Below, one piece after another: positions 1 to 10,615 of a stretch of 64,000 bases of DNA. The stretch is from the NCBI GenBank assembly GCA_026225235.1, contig JAMFSK010000025.1, positions 1 through 64,000 of the forward strand. The letters are read 5' to 3'. Source of the stretch: Burkholderiales bacterium (lineage in GTDB: Bacteria; Pseudomonadota; Gammaproteobacteria; Burkholderiales; Burkholderiaceae). Position numbers and translations under genes: made by a program. Below the pieces are notes generated by a model. It worked only from the letters and a program-made list of their open reading frames with translations. It did no database searches and was not told the DNA's origin. The first letter of the stretch is position 1; each line of letters begins with the position of its first letter.

Positions 1-131
1 AATGATAAGTCCATTCGAGCGACAGCTTCTCGCAGCGACGCCACCGTGTGTGCAGGCAAGGGTCGCGCCGCGTTCAGTTCGATCTTGTCATGTTCGACCT
101 TGGCGAGCAGTGCCTGCAGTGAGCTGTCCAT
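1..131 (-). pseudogene. Fic-family protein, N-terminal fragment with a broken frame (cut by window edge)
   Basis: An ATG at 131 opens a frame six bases after the metC stop. It reads like the N-terminus of Fic/DOC-domain AMPylator-type proteins, with an 'RPLPAHTVASLRE' stretch. In such proteins this is normally followed by a '.LEWTYHSNAIEGNTLT' block. Here the 'KLSLEWTYH' part is present but in a different frame, overlapping the codons at about 26-30, so the two halves cannot be joined without a frameshift. The first frame stays open to the window edge, and nothing beyond base 1 is visible. Either the gene is frameshifted or there is a base error. Family assignment rests on motif recognition only. 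The position suggests co-transcription with metC. Confidence 0.5.
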
Positions 132-137
132 GATCGT

Positions 138-1334
138 CTAGGAGGTGGATGGCAGATGGGCGAGCAAGCTTTGCTCGATATCGGCGTGCAGATCGCGTTC
201 GTCTTCAAGGCCGACGAAGAAGCGCACGAGCACGCCGTCGTGCGGCCAGTGCGTCGCGGTACGCATCGGGCGGATGTCATAGGGCAGCGCCAGACTCAGC
301 GCACCGCCCCAGCTATAACCCAGCTTGAACAGCCGCAAACCTTCGACGAAAGCATCGACCTGGGCGCTCGTATAGGCCGGTTTGAAGACCACTGAGAACA
401 AGCCCCCCGCACCCGTAAAGTCCCGCTTGAACGAGGCATGACCCGGGCAGTCGGGCAAGGCTGGGTGAAGCACGACATCGACTTCAGGACGTGTTTTGAG
501 CCAATGCGCAAGCGCGAGCGCGCTACGATCGTGAGCGTCATAGCGGACTTGCATGGACGGCAGGCTGCGCAGCACGAGCGAACAGTCGTCGGACGAGACG
601 CCGATACCAAAGCGCATCCGCGCGCGCTTGAGTTCACAATGGATATCTTCGTTCGAGGTGATCGTCGCTCCCATCATTACGTCACTGCCCCCCGACTGGT
701 ACTTGGTCAGCGCTTGCACGACGATATCGACGCCGTGTTCGAGCGGACGAAACGACAGGCCAGCTGCGTACGTGCTATCGATTGCGCTCAGCACACCCCG
801 CGCACGGGCTACACGGGCGATGGCGCCCACATCCGGCACTTCCATCGTCACCGAGCCGGGCGCCTCGATCCAGATCAGGCGGGTATTGTCCTGCAGCAGG
901 TCGTCGATCTTCTCGCCGATCATAGGATCGTAGTAGCGCACCGAAACACCAAAGTCCGTCGCGTACCAGTCAGCAAGTTCGCGGTTCGGCCCATACGCAT
1001 TGTCGGGCACGAGGATGTCGTCACCGGGGCGGACAAAGGCGAGATAGACGTTGGTGATCGACGACAGCCCGGACGGGTGCAACAGCGCATGCTTGCCGCC
1101 CTCGAGTGCGGCGAGGCGCTGCATGAGCGCCATCGATGTCGGCGTGGCGTGCAGGCCGTAGCGCCATTTCGTGTCGTCGCGCCAGTTCATCGCGCGAATC
1201 GAAGCGAGGTCCGGGAACAGCACCGTCGACGCACGCGCTACCGGCACCGGCACGGCCGTCCAGCCGGGCGTGATGCGGTCTTCAGGATGAATGGAAAGCG
1301 TTTGCGGATGGAGCTTCGGACCGGCGTCGGACAT
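138..1334 (-). CDS. metC: Cystathionine beta-lyase (PLP, Cys/Met metabolism family)
   Basis: Full-length 398-residue PLP enzyme of the Cys/Met metabolism family (fold type I). It is predicted to cleave cystathionine to homocysteine, ammonia and pyruvate in the cytoplasm during methionine synthesis. The PLP-binding lysine is K211 in 'ALTKYQSGGSD'. The 'YGLHATPT' segment near residues 59-66 and the 'SGLSSI' turn near residue 88 are typical of the family. The tryptophan-rich C-terminal part (KLGYSWGG) is characteristic of the MetC branch rather than of gamma-synthases. The start is the first ATG of the frame and no strong Shine-Dalgarno is visible. A Fic-like fragment follows six bases downstream. 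Cystathionine gamma-lyase or another beta-C-S lyase is the main alternative. Confidence 0.9.
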   Translation of the reverse strand: MSDAGPKLHPQTLSIHPEDRITPGWTAVPVPVARASTVLFPDLASIRAMNWRDDTKWRYGLHATPTSMALMQRLAALEGGKHALLHPSGLSSITNVYLAFVRPGDDILVPDNAYGPNRELADWYATDFGVSVRYYDPMIGEKIDDLLQDNTRLIWIEAPGSVTMEVPDVGAIARVARARGVLSAIDSTYAAGLSFRPLEHGVDIVVQALTKYQSGGSDVMMGATITSNEDIHCELKRARMRFGIGVSSDDCSLVLRSLPSMQVRYDAHDRSALALAHWLKTRPEVDVVLHPALPDCPGHASFKRDFTGAGGLFSVVFKPAYTSAQVDAFVEGLRLFKLGYSWGGALSLALPYDIRPMRTATHWPHDGVLVRFFVGLEDERDLHADIEQSLLAHLPSTS

Positions 1335-1580
1335 GGCTGCGTGGGGGAAATAGAGGCGGGAATAAGGCCGTCGAGGATAGCATAGGCCGCCCAGCCGCTC
1401 AGGCTTGCGCGACCTGTGTTTTCAGGGAGATTTCTCGAAGTACTGCCAGTGCATTGACCCGCGTATGTCGGCCGTGCGGTCTGAGGTTCGGTTCGCCCGC
1501 ATCCACCCTCGGCTTTGCCGCTCAATGCCGTGGCGCCTGTTTGCCGGCTTGAGTTTCGCCACCGCTGCGGTGTCTGAGGG

Positions 1581-2189
1581 CTACTGCCCTACGCCCGGCG
1601 CTCCGCCCGAAATGCGATGAAGATCGATCGATTCGGTCACGGACTCATCGACATTGCTCCATACGCCCTTGAAGACGCCATCTGCCCCGAGCTTACCGAC
1701 CCACTGGCCCGAGATCCGAATGCCGTCATCGGACTCGTCAAGCTCAATGACGCCGCCCTCGCCGCTATCTCCCGCCACGAGCCGGATCTCGCCGGTGTCG
1801 ACAAACTGATACTCGCCATGCAGACCGCCCGCATCTTCGGGGTCGGTCTTCGCGCCGAAATGAAGCACGATCATCCGTTTGCCGAGCGTCCCTTCGTAAC
1901 GCGGCAGGTTGGCATAGACCGGGTTCGGATGGAGCGGGACCGCAGGTTTGGACATCGCGGAACCGCTGCCCGGCGACTGCGTCGCGCAGCCTGCCAAGCT
2001 TGTCAAACCGCCGGCCATACCGCCTATCAGAGCCACGCCGACGATGGCTCGCAGACTCGCGCGCAGGTTCGCTTGCCACTTCGCACGAAGCCGTGCTTTC
2101 GGATGAGTCCACGCGAAAGCACGGAAGCCCTCGTGAGAAGCCTTACCTGAGGACGTCCCGTAAACGATCCTTCTCAACCTGTTCGACAT
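1581..2189 (-). CDS. Hypothetical lipoprotein with unusually long leader
   Basis: I do not recognise the family. The frame contains a hydrophobic run ending in a lipobox-like 'LTSLAGC', which suggests an exported, lipid-anchored protein. The mature part is about 130 residues, rich in Asp/Glu/Gly, and looks like a beta-strand domain with repeated 'I.GQW.G' and 'FKGVWS' turns. The start is uncertain. The ORF opens at a GTG (2240) and I chose the internal ATG at 2189, but either gives about 65 residues before the lipobox, longer than a normal signal peptide. The gene is divergent from the lipoprotein gene at 2387, with about 200 bases between the starts. Confidence 0.55.
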   Translation of the reverse strand: MSNRLRRIVYGTSSGKASHEGFRAFAWTHPKARLRAKWQANLRASLRAIVGVALIGGMAGGLTSLAGCATQSPGSGSAMSKPAVPLHPNPVYANLPRYEGTLGKRMIVLHFGAKTDPEDAGGLHGEYQFVDTGEIRLVAGDSGEGGVIELDESDDGIRISGQWVGKLGADGVFKGVWSNVDESVTESIDLHRISGGAPGVGQ

Positions 2190-2386
2190 CCGTTCAGCCC
2201 GTTCAAATCCACCCGAAATCGCCGATTGCGGTGCGCGCACCCCTGAGCTCTACGACTTCGCGCATCATCGGCCTCCGCTCTATTCCTTACGCCGTAACGT
2301 GCCCCCATTTGTTCAGGTCGGGCACCGGGCAATGCCGCACGGTATCATCGCGGTTCCGCTTTTTGAAGTACGGCAGGAGAAATCAG

Positions 2387-2989
2387 ATGCAGATGTCGTT
2401 GCGCGCGCCCTGGCGCGTGGTTGCCGCAGTTCCGCTGGTGCTGGCCCTGAGTGCATGCAGCATGATGCCGTGGTCGAAGTCATCGTCCCCTTCGTCGTCC
2501 TCGTCGGCACCGGCGGCGCAAACCGCGCCGGCTGACGCCGCTCAGTCCCGCACGGTCTTCAGCGAGGAGAAAACCGCCCTGACCCCGGCAAGCAGTACCG
2601 CAGACAATATGGTCCGGCTCGATGCGACCACGCGCTCGGGCTGCACGACGGTCACCAATATCGACCGCTCCGCCGAACCGGTTGGCGACACGCCTCAGCT
2701 CTGGACGGCCCATACCTGTCATGGCGACCTCGTCTACGAGGTGCGCGCCACGAAAGGACCGGATGGCCCGGTCGTGACGGTGCTTCCTGCGGGCGGTTCG
2801 ATCGATAAACCGGCCAACCCGCATTTCACGCCGGCCAAGGGAGAGGACACCGTGGACACGACCGCCGAACCGGCTGCTGCCTCCTCAGAAGCCTCCCAAG
2901 CCTCCGACGCCTCGGCTGCGGCGCCTGCGCCTGCACCACTTACGATTCAGCTGCCACCCAGCGACGATTCGAGCAAGCCCAAGCAATAG
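2387..2989 (+). CDS. Small Ala/Ser-rich lipoprotein of unknown function
   Basis: 200-residue protein with a clear lipoprotein signal: basic start, hydrophobic core and 'LALSAC' lipobox with Cys at about residue 24. A Ser/Ala-rich linker follows. The middle domain has two cysteines, in 'RSGCTTVT' and 'AHTCHGDLVYEV', that could form a disulfide. The tail is low-complexity (Ala, Ser, Pro). The start was chosen at 2387 because an AGGAGA Shine-Dalgarno lies six bases upstream; the longer ORF opening at 2000 is overlap with the divergent gene. It is probably a periplasm-facing envelope protein. Function is unknown. A strong bidirectional terminator follows. Confidence 0.75.
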   Translation: MQMSLRAPWRVVAAVPLVLALSACSMMPWSKSSSPSSSSSAPAAQTAPADAAQSRTVFSEEKTALTPASSTADNMVRLDATTRSGCTTVTNIDRSAEPVGDTPQLWTAHTCHGDLVYEVRATKGPDGPVVTVLPAGGSIDKPANPHFTPAKGEDTVDTTAEPAAASSEASQASDASAAAPAPAPLTIQLPPSDDSSKPKQ

Positions 2990-3042
2990 CCGCCTGAAGC
3001 CCGAACTCGCGGAAAATCGCCGAAATTCGGGCTAAAGCACAC

Positions 3043-3085
3043 AAAAAAAACGCCGGATCCCATGAAAACAGGATCCGGCGTTTTT
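3043..3085. terminator. Bidirectional intrinsic terminator between the lipoprotein gene and rimO
   Basis: A perfect stem AACGCCGGATCC / GGATCCGGCGTT with a ten-base loop has an A-run on the left and a T-run on the right. It can therefore stop transcription from both convergent genes. Confidence 0.92.
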
Positions 3086-3108
3086 GCATCTGCCTGCCGA
3101 CTACTAAC

Positions 3109-4473
3109 TCAGACCGTACCCCACAAATCGTGGCCATCCGCGCCGGTGATTTTCACCGAGACGAACTCGCCCGCTTTGTAGCGCTTGGACGGCTTGGAGG
3201 CCGGATCGATATAGACAACGCCATCGATCTCAGGCGCATCCGCTGCCGAACGGCCCACACCGCCTTCAGCATTGACTTCGTCGACCAGCACCTTGAGCGT
3301 TCGGCCGACCTTGCGCTTGAGCCGGGCGGCCGAAACGGTTTCAGCCACTTCCATGAATCTTGCGCGGCGCTCTTCGCGAACTTCGTCAGGCAATGCGCCT
3401 TCCAGTTCGTTCGCCGTGGCGCCTTCGACCGGAGAATACGCAAAGCAGCCGACGCGATCGAGTTCAGCTTCGCGAACGAAGTCGAGAAGCGTCTCGAACT
3501 GCGCTTCGGTCTCGCCCGGGAAACCGGCGATAAAGGTGCTGCGGATCGTCAGGTCCGGGCAGATCTCGCGCCAGGCCTTGACTCGCTCCATGACCTTCTC
3601 GGCATTCGCAGGCCGCTTCATCCGCTTGAGCACATCGGGATGAGCGTGCTGGAACGGCACGTCGAGATACGGCAGCACATGGCCTTCGTTCATCATCGGG
3701 ATGATCTCGTCGACATGCGGATACGGATAGACGTAGTGCAGACGGACCCAGGCGCCATATTCCTTAGCAAGCTCGCCGAGCGCGCCGACCAGTTCGGTCA
3801 TGCGCGTCTTGACCGGGCGGCCATTCCAGAAACCCATCCGATATTTGACGTCCACGCCATAGGCGCTCGTGTCTTGCGAGATGACGAGCAGTTCCTTGAC
3901 ACCTGACTTGAACAGATTCTCGGCCTCGAGCATCACGTCCGCGATCGGGCGCGACACAAGGTCGCCGCGCATCGACGGGATGATGCAGAAGGTGCAGCGA
4001 TGGTTGCAGCCTTCGGAAATCTTGAGATACGCGTAATGGCGCGGGGTGAGCTTGACGCCGGCCGCCGGCACGAGGTCGGTGAACGGGTCATGCGGCTTGG
4101 GCAGATGGGCGTGCACAGCATGCATGACTTCGCCGAGCGCGTGCGGGCCGGTGACGGCGAGCACCTTCGGGTGGACTTCCTGAATCAGGCCACCACCGCT
4201 GGCGCTCTTTTTGACGCCGAGACAGCCGGTCACGATCACCTTGCCGTTCTCTGAAAGCGCTTCGCCGATGGCGTCGAGGCTTTCCTGGACCGCTTCGTCG
4301 ATGAAACCGCAGGTATTGACGACGACGAGGTCGGCGCCCTCATAGCTGCCGTGGATCGAATAACCTTCGGCGCGCAGCTGGGTGATGATTTGTTCAGAAT
4401 CGACGAGTGCCTTTGGGCAGCCGAGCGAAACGAAGCCGACCTTCGGCGCGGCAATCGGGGGGGTGGCAGACAT
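3109..4473 (-). CDS. rimO: Ribosomal protein S12 methylthiotransferase RimO
   Basis: 454-residue radical-SAM methylthiotransferase that adds a methylthio group to the conserved aspartate of ribosomal protein S12. The N-terminal UPF0004 domain carries the auxiliary-cluster cysteines C19, C55 and C84. The radical-SAM motif CX3CX2C is C156, C160 and C163 in '[16 protein letters not shown]'. A TRAM domain ends the protein ([20 protein letters not shown]). The '[12 protein letters not shown]' start region is typical of RimO and separates it from MiaB. The track ORF extends 40 residues further upstream, but homology starts right after the ATG at 4473. It stands alone, transcribed toward the bidirectional terminator. 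Confidence 0.96.
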   Translation of the reverse strand: MSATPPIAAPKVGFVSLGCPKALVDSEQIITQLRAEGYSIHGSYEGADLVVVNTCGFIDEAVQESLDAIGEALSENGKVIVTGCLGVKKSASGGGLIQEVHPKVLAVTGPHALGEVMHAVHAHLPKPHDPFTDLVPAAGVKLTPRHYAYLKISEGCNHRCTFCIIPSMRGDLVSRPIADVMLEAENLFKSGVKELLVISQDTSAYGVDVKYRMGFWNGRPVKTRMTELVGALGELAKEYGAWVRLHYVYPYPHVDEIIPMMNEGHVLPYLDVPFQHAHPDVLKRMKRPANAEKVMERVKAWREICPDLTIRSTFIAGFPGETEAQFETLLDFVREAELDRVGCFAYSPVEGATANELEGALPDEVREERRARFMEVAETVSAARLKRKVGRTLKVLVDEVNAEGGVGRSAADAPEIDGVVYIDPASKPSKRYKAGEFVSVKITGADGHDLWGTV

Positions 4474-4509
4474 GGGGGGACCGCTTGAAGACGTTAAACC
4501 GCGAATTGT

Positions 4510-4592
4510 AGCGGTTCGGCACTGCCGCCGCTCGTAAGTCTTTGAATTCTCGCCTTCAACCGGTCGCGACACCTGCCGGATCGAGCCGGCCA
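4510..4592. repeat. Imperfect direct repeat, copy A (3' end of dusC)
   Basis: About 80 bases resemble 5636-5717. Two exact blocks are shared: 'CCGCTCGTAAGTCTTTGAAT' (4528-4547 and 5655-5674) and 'CTGCCGGATCGAGCCGGCC' (4573-4591 and 5697-5715). The spacing differs by three bases. Copy A encodes the last dozen codons of dusC, in a frame different from that used by the acetyltransferase in copy B. Confidence 0.8.
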
Positions 4593-5578
4593 AGGGGTGA
4601 CCCCGGGAGCGCCGGGGTGAAGTCTTTGAACGGCAAAGCGCGCTCGATCACTTCGAGAATCTCGCGCGAATCATGCAGACGACGGATCGCCGCATGGAGT
4701 TCGGCGGCCTGCGGCCAGGTCCGTTTCAAATAACTGAGCCACATTTTGACGCGGCCGTGCTCATGCCGTGAGGCGATCCGGGTCTGCAGTTTCTTCAGGT
4801 ACTCGGCAATATGCCCGAGCACGGATGGCCATTCTTCGCCGGATGGCAACCGGTCCATCAGCCCCCGGATGCGCAGAGCCAGGTAAGGATCGGACACAGC
4901 GCCCCGGCCGATCATCACGTCCGCGCAGCCGCTGACCGACCGGCATCGCTCCCAGTCGGCCACGGTCCAGACTTCTCCGTTGGCGATCACAGGCACGTCC
5001 ACCGCCGCATCGATATGCGCGATCCATTCCCAGTGGGCCGGCGGCCGGTAGCCGTGATCACGCGTTCTGGCATGCACGACGAGCGAGGCGGCGCCGCCTT
5101 CAACGAGCGCCGTGGCACAGTCGATCGCCAGCGATGTATCGGACACGCCGAGTCGCATTTTTGCGGTGACGGCGATATGGGGGGGCACGGCAGCGCGAAC
5201 GGCCGACACGATCCGGTTTAGCTGCTCGGGGTCGGCCAGCAGCATGGCGCCGCCGCCGTGCCGGTTGACCACCTTGGCGGGACATCCGAAGTTCAGATCA
5301 AGTCCATGCGGCGACAGGGTCGCCGCATAGGCTGCATTCCGCGCGAGCCACTCCGGGTCGCTCCCGAGCAGTTGGATCACCATCGGCGTGCCGCCAGGGG
5401 TATGACCTCCCTCGAGGACCTCGGGGGTGTCGCGCTCGTAGACCCGTTCGGGAAGCAGAGAGCCTGTCACCCGGACAAATTCGGACACGCATCCGTCGAA
5501 GCCGCCCGTGCAGGTGAGCACGTCGCGCAACACGTAGTCAGCAAGCCCTTCCATGGGGGCAAGAAACAGCCGGCTCAT
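4556..5578 (-). CDS. dusC: tRNA-dihydrouridine synthase C
   Basis: 340-residue FMN enzyme that reduces a uridine in tRNA to dihydrouridine. The N-terminal '[17 protein letters not shown]' is the FMN-binding start of the DusC branch. The catalytic cysteine is C99 in 'DLNFGCPAK'. 'KMRLG' and '[10 protein letters not shown]' are substrate and flavin contacts known in the family, and 'VIANGEV' and 'MIGRGA' bind the FMN phosphate. A second Dus gene (dusA) lies at 54995, so two paralogues are in the window. The last about twelve residues come from an 80-base repeat also present at the 3' end of the neighbouring GNAT gene, so the exact C-terminus may be a recent replacement. Confidence 0.93.
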   Translation of the reverse strand: MSRLFLAPMEGLADYVLRDVLTCTGGFDGCVSEFVRVTGSLLPERVYERDTPEVLEGGHTPGGTPMVIQLLGSDPEWLARNAAYAATLSPHGLDLNFGCPAKVVNRHGGGAMLLADPEQLNRIVSAVRAAVPPHIAVTAKMRLGVSDTSLAIDCATALVEGGAASLVVHARTRDHGYRPPAHWEWIAHIDAAVDVPVIANGEVWTVADWERCRSVSGCADVMIGRGAVSDPYLALRIRGLMDRLPSGEEWPSVLGHIAEYLKKLQTRIASRHEHGRVKMWLSYLKRTWPQAAELHAAIRRLHDSREILEVIERALPFKDFTPALPGSPLGRLDPAGVATG

Positions 5579-5635
5579 ACGAAAGCGGGCGCCCCCGAAT
5601 GGCGGCGCTTATCCTGGCAATGAAAGACGGGATTC

Positions 5636-5717
5636 TAGCGGTTTGGCCGTGGCACCGCTCGTAAGTCTTTGAATGCTAGTCGACTTGCCTCGACATCTGC
5701 CGGATCGAGCCGGCCGA
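5636..5717. repeat. Imperfect direct repeat, copy B (3' end of the GNAT gene and spacer)
   Basis: Partner of copy A at 4510-4592. It covers the last about 14 codons of the acetyltransferase plus about 40 bases of spacer upstream of dusC, so the two copies bracket dusC. In the GNAT frame copy B reads 'AGSIRQMSRQVD*' and copy A would read '[13 protein letters not shown]'. Confidence 0.8.
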
Positions 5718-6140
5718 CGTGCGCACATTGATGTGCCGGTAGCCCAGCCGCTCATAGAGCCGGGCAGCCGGGTTGTCGACAAAGACCCGCAGCACGAGTG
5801 TGCGGCGTTCCCGCCGCCGGGCAATCGCCTGGGCCGACTCGAGCGCGAAGGTCCCGGCACCCCGATTTCGATGGGTGGAGATCACATGGATATCGTGCAC
5901 ATACAGTGCGTCGACATCTTGGTCGATCCGCAGCACGCCGATGACCATGTCCGCCCATTCGATCATGTAGTTTTCCGAACCGTTCCAGCTTGCCAGAAAC
6001 AGGTCGCTGCGCCAGACAAGCCCATGCCGGCGGTAGTAGCCGATCATATTGCTGCGAGTAAGCGTGTGGGCGAAGTCGTAGTCCGCGGGTGTGGCGCGGC
6101 GTAGGGAAAAGTCCTCGTCAAACGGGATGGGCGCGAACAT
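5676..6140 (-). CDS. GNAT-family N-acetyltransferase
   Basis: 154-residue protein with one GNAT fold. The acetyl-CoA pyrophosphate loop is 'HRNRGAGTFAL'. It is followed by the typical 'NPAARLYERLGY' helix-strand of the C-terminal half. The N-terminal half 'FSLRRATPADYDFAH' is the usual beta1-alpha1 entry. Substrate unknown; small-molecule or protein N-acetylation are both possible. I chose the ATG at 6140 because the fold starts about ten residues later; the ORF could also begin at 6176. Neither start has a good Shine-Dalgarno. The 3' end lies inside the repeat that brackets dusC. Confidence 0.85.
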   Translation of the reverse strand: MFAPIPFDEDFSLRRATPADYDFAHTLTRSNMIGYYRRHGLVWRSDLFLASWNGSENYMIEWADMVIGVLRIDQDVDALYVHDIHVISTHRNRGAGTFALESAQAIARRRERRTLVLRVFVDNPAARLYERLGYRHINVRTSAGSIRQMSRQVD

Positions 6141-6235
6141 GGACGATGGGTCGTGGCGGGGCGCGATGCCCGACATTACCGCGAGCGCCCCCGCGATGCA
6201 ATGCGGACGACCGGGCTCGGCCCGGCGCTACGCGC

Positions 6236-6270
6236 AAAAAAAAGCCGCCAGCCCTTACGGGCGGCGGCTC
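6236..6270 (-). terminator. Intrinsic terminator downstream of clpB
   Basis: Read on the minus strand, a GC-rich hairpin (GCCGCCGCCCGTAAGGGCTGGCGGC) is followed by eight T. It lies about 40 bases after the clpB stop. Confidence 0.85.
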
Positions 6271-6311
6271 CATGCGAGTTTATCCGGCGTGTCCGGCGAA
6301 CCCTTGCAGGC

Positions 6312-8906
<2,595 letters not shown>

Positions 8907-8934
8907 GAACCCCTCCGATTCATCACTGCAACCA

Positions 8935-8962
8935 AAGTAGGGCTTTTTGCGCGCTTTTCAAG
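8935..8962 (-). promoter_or_regulatory. Sigma-32 heat-shock promoter of clpB
   Basis: On the minus strand CTTGAAA (8962-8956), 13 bases, then CCCTACTT (8942-8935). This matches the RpoH consensus CTTGAAA-N(11-16)-CCCCATNT closely and lies about 28 bases before the clpB ATG. Confidence 0.85.
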
Positions 8963-9027
8963 CGGGCATCACAAGAAAAAAGGGCACGAACGACGCATAC
9001 GCTGTCTGGTGTACCGACAAAGCAGCG

Positions 9028-9525
9028 TCAACTCATCGCTTCGGCCAGTTCCGGGTCCGCGTGAATCACCTTGATCGGAATCATGCCGAGCAAGGTCGAC
9101 AGCGCACCGGCTGGCTCGGCGATTTGCTCGAGCGTCTGGCTGTCAAGTTCACGGAGGAAGGCGTCGCGAGCACGGGCAAACACACCCTTGAGCTGGCAGG
9201 AAGGCTCGATCACGCAGGGCGTACCGCCGGCGCGGCCTTCGTGGTGGGGGAAGCAGGCCATCAGGGCGAAGTCGGTCTCGGTTTCCCGGACGATCTCGCC
9301 GATCGTCAGTCCGCGCGACTGAGGCGCGAGCCTCAGGCCGCCTTTGCGGCCTCGCACGGTATCGATCCAACCCAGTTCGCCGAGGCGTTGGGCGATCTTC
9401 ATCAGATGGTTCTTGGAAACGCCATACGCGTCGGCGATTTCCTGAATCGTTGCCAGTCTGTCTCGTCGTACCGTGAGGTAGAGCAAAACACGCAACGAGT
9501 AATCGGTATAGTCGGTCAGTCGCAT
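9028..9525 (-). CDS. Rrf2-family regulator, NsrR/iron-sulfur type
   Basis: 165-residue winged-helix regulator of the Rrf2 family. The start 'MRLTDYTDYSLRVLLYL' is typical, and 'EIADAYGVSKNHLMKI' is the recognition helix region. Three cysteines, in 'MACFPH', 'GTPCVIE' and 'PSCQLKG', occupy the cluster-binding loop. The arrangement resembles NsrR, which senses nitric oxide through a 4Fe-4S cluster, so an NO- or redox-sensing role is likely by family knowledge. Targets cannot be read from this window. It lies upstream of clpB in the same direction but with its own spacer. I took the second Met as start; the ORF opens three codons earlier. Confidence 0.85.
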   Translation of the reverse strand: MRLTDYTDYSLRVLLYLTVRRDRLATIQEIADAYGVSKNHLMKIAQRLGELGWIDTVRGRKGGLRLAPQSRGLTIGEIVRETETDFALMACFPHHEGRAGGTPCVIEPSCQLKGVFARARDAFLRELDSQTLEQIAEPAGALSTLLGMIPIKVIHADPELAEAMS

Positions 9526-9830
9526 CGGGATCACCGTGGTTCTGACATTGGGCGGCCCTGCCCATGCAGGACAGCCGCTCCGCGTGGTGCGCCGCCGCTG
9601 GTAGCGTCGACGCGTGCTCCGGGCCGCGGGATGGGCGGCACGGGGGGCAAAACTGCGCGGTATGTCAAAGTTCTAGGGCGCGATTATCACGCTTTGCCGC
9701 TGTTTGTGCTGGCTGAACAAAAAAAAGCGAGTGAAATGCCTAATTCATGGCGGCTAAGAGCGTCAGGGTTTCTCTCAATCGTTTGCGCGCCACCTTGATC
9801 CGGCGCGGCCTGCGCAGGAGTAAAGCCGTT

Positions 9831-10313
9831 TTAGTCGGTCGGCGGATTGGCGTTGCGTGATTGCACACCCCAACGCGCGAGTGCGGCATCGTCGGCTTCG
9901 CGTGCGTCGACCCAGCGCTCGCCGGCGGGGGTGCTTTCCTTTTTCCAGAACGGCGCGGCCGTTTTCAGGAAGTCCATCACGAATTCGCAGGCGGCAAAGG
10001 CGTCGCCACGGTGCGACGAGGTCACCGCCACCAGCACGATCTGGTCGGTCGGCGCGAGCGCGCCAACGCGGTGGATGACGAGCACGTCGATGAGCTTCCA
10101 GCGCGCCCTCGCCTGCTCGATGATCTCCTCGATCGATTTCTCGGTCATGCCCGGGTAATGTTCGAGGACCATGCCGGACACGGCACTGCCGTCATTGATA
10201 TCGCGCACTGTCCCGACGAAACAGGCGAGCGCGCCAACTGCGCGATTCGCCGCGCGCAGCGCGAGCGTCTCGGCGCCGAGGTCGAAGTCTTCGGTCTGGA
10301 TGCGTACGGTCAT
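9831..10313 (-). CDS. moaE: Molybdopterin synthase catalytic (large) subunit MoaE
   Basis: 160-residue MoaE. It forms the heterotetrameric molybdopterin synthase with MoaD and inserts two sulfurs into precursor Z (cPMP). Conserved parts: 'GALACFVGTVRD', 'LEHYPGMTEK', 'IHRVG', 'SSHRGDAFAACEFVMDFLK' and the lysine-rich active site 'PFWKKE'. It is the last gene of the moeA-moaD-moaE run, 13 bases after moaD, and the 296-base spacer down to the Rrf2 gene has no strong terminator that I can see. Confidence 0.95.
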   Translation of the reverse strand: MTVRIQTEDFDLGAETLALRAANRAVGALACFVGTVRDINDGSAVSGMVLEHYPGMTEKSIEEIIEQARARWKLIDVLVIHRVGALAPTDQIVLVAVTSSHRGDAFAACEFVMDFLKTAAPFWKKESTPAGERWVDAREADDAALARWGVQSRNANPPTD

Positions 10314-10326
10314 GGAGTGGGCCGGC

Positions 10327-10584
10327 TCAGCCGCCCGTGACGGGCGGAAAAAATGCGACTTCGCACTGTTCGGTCAGTCGCGTCGTCGCATCGGTCATCA
10401 CCTGGTTACAGGCCATACGCAACGCGCGCCCCTCGGCCAGCGTCTCGCTCCAGGGTTCGCCGCGCAGACGCAGCCAGCCGCGCACGTCGCCGACGGTCGC
10501 GATGCCGTCCGGTACCTCGACGTTCTCGTCACTGACGCCAAGCGCTTCACGCACGCTCGCAAAGAATTTCAATTGAATCCGCAT
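10327..10584 (-). CDS. moaD: Molybdopterin synthase sulfur carrier subunit MoaD
   Basis: 85-residue ubiquitin-like sulfur carrier. It ends in the required Gly-Gly ('FFPPVTGG'), which is adenylated by MoeB and thiocarboxylated before docking into MoaE. 'IQLKFFASVREALG' is the usual first strand and helix. I chose the ATG at 10584 (MRIQLKFF); ATGs at 10590 and 10599 are in frame and would add two to five residues. It sits between moeA and moaE with short spacers, so the three molybdopterin genes are likely one transcript. Confidence 0.93.
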   Translation of the reverse strand: MRIQLKFFASVREALGVSDENVEVPDGIATVGDVRGWLRLRGEPWSETLAEGRALRMACNQVMTDATTRLTEQCEVAFFPPVTGG

Positions 10585-10615
10585 GCTCATGCCTGACACC
10601 GAGTCCAGCGACTCA

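Noticed and set aside
138-1580. Riboswitch upstream of metC
   Set aside because: No SAM- or cobalamin-type conserved core seen in 1335-1580; the spacer is featureless.
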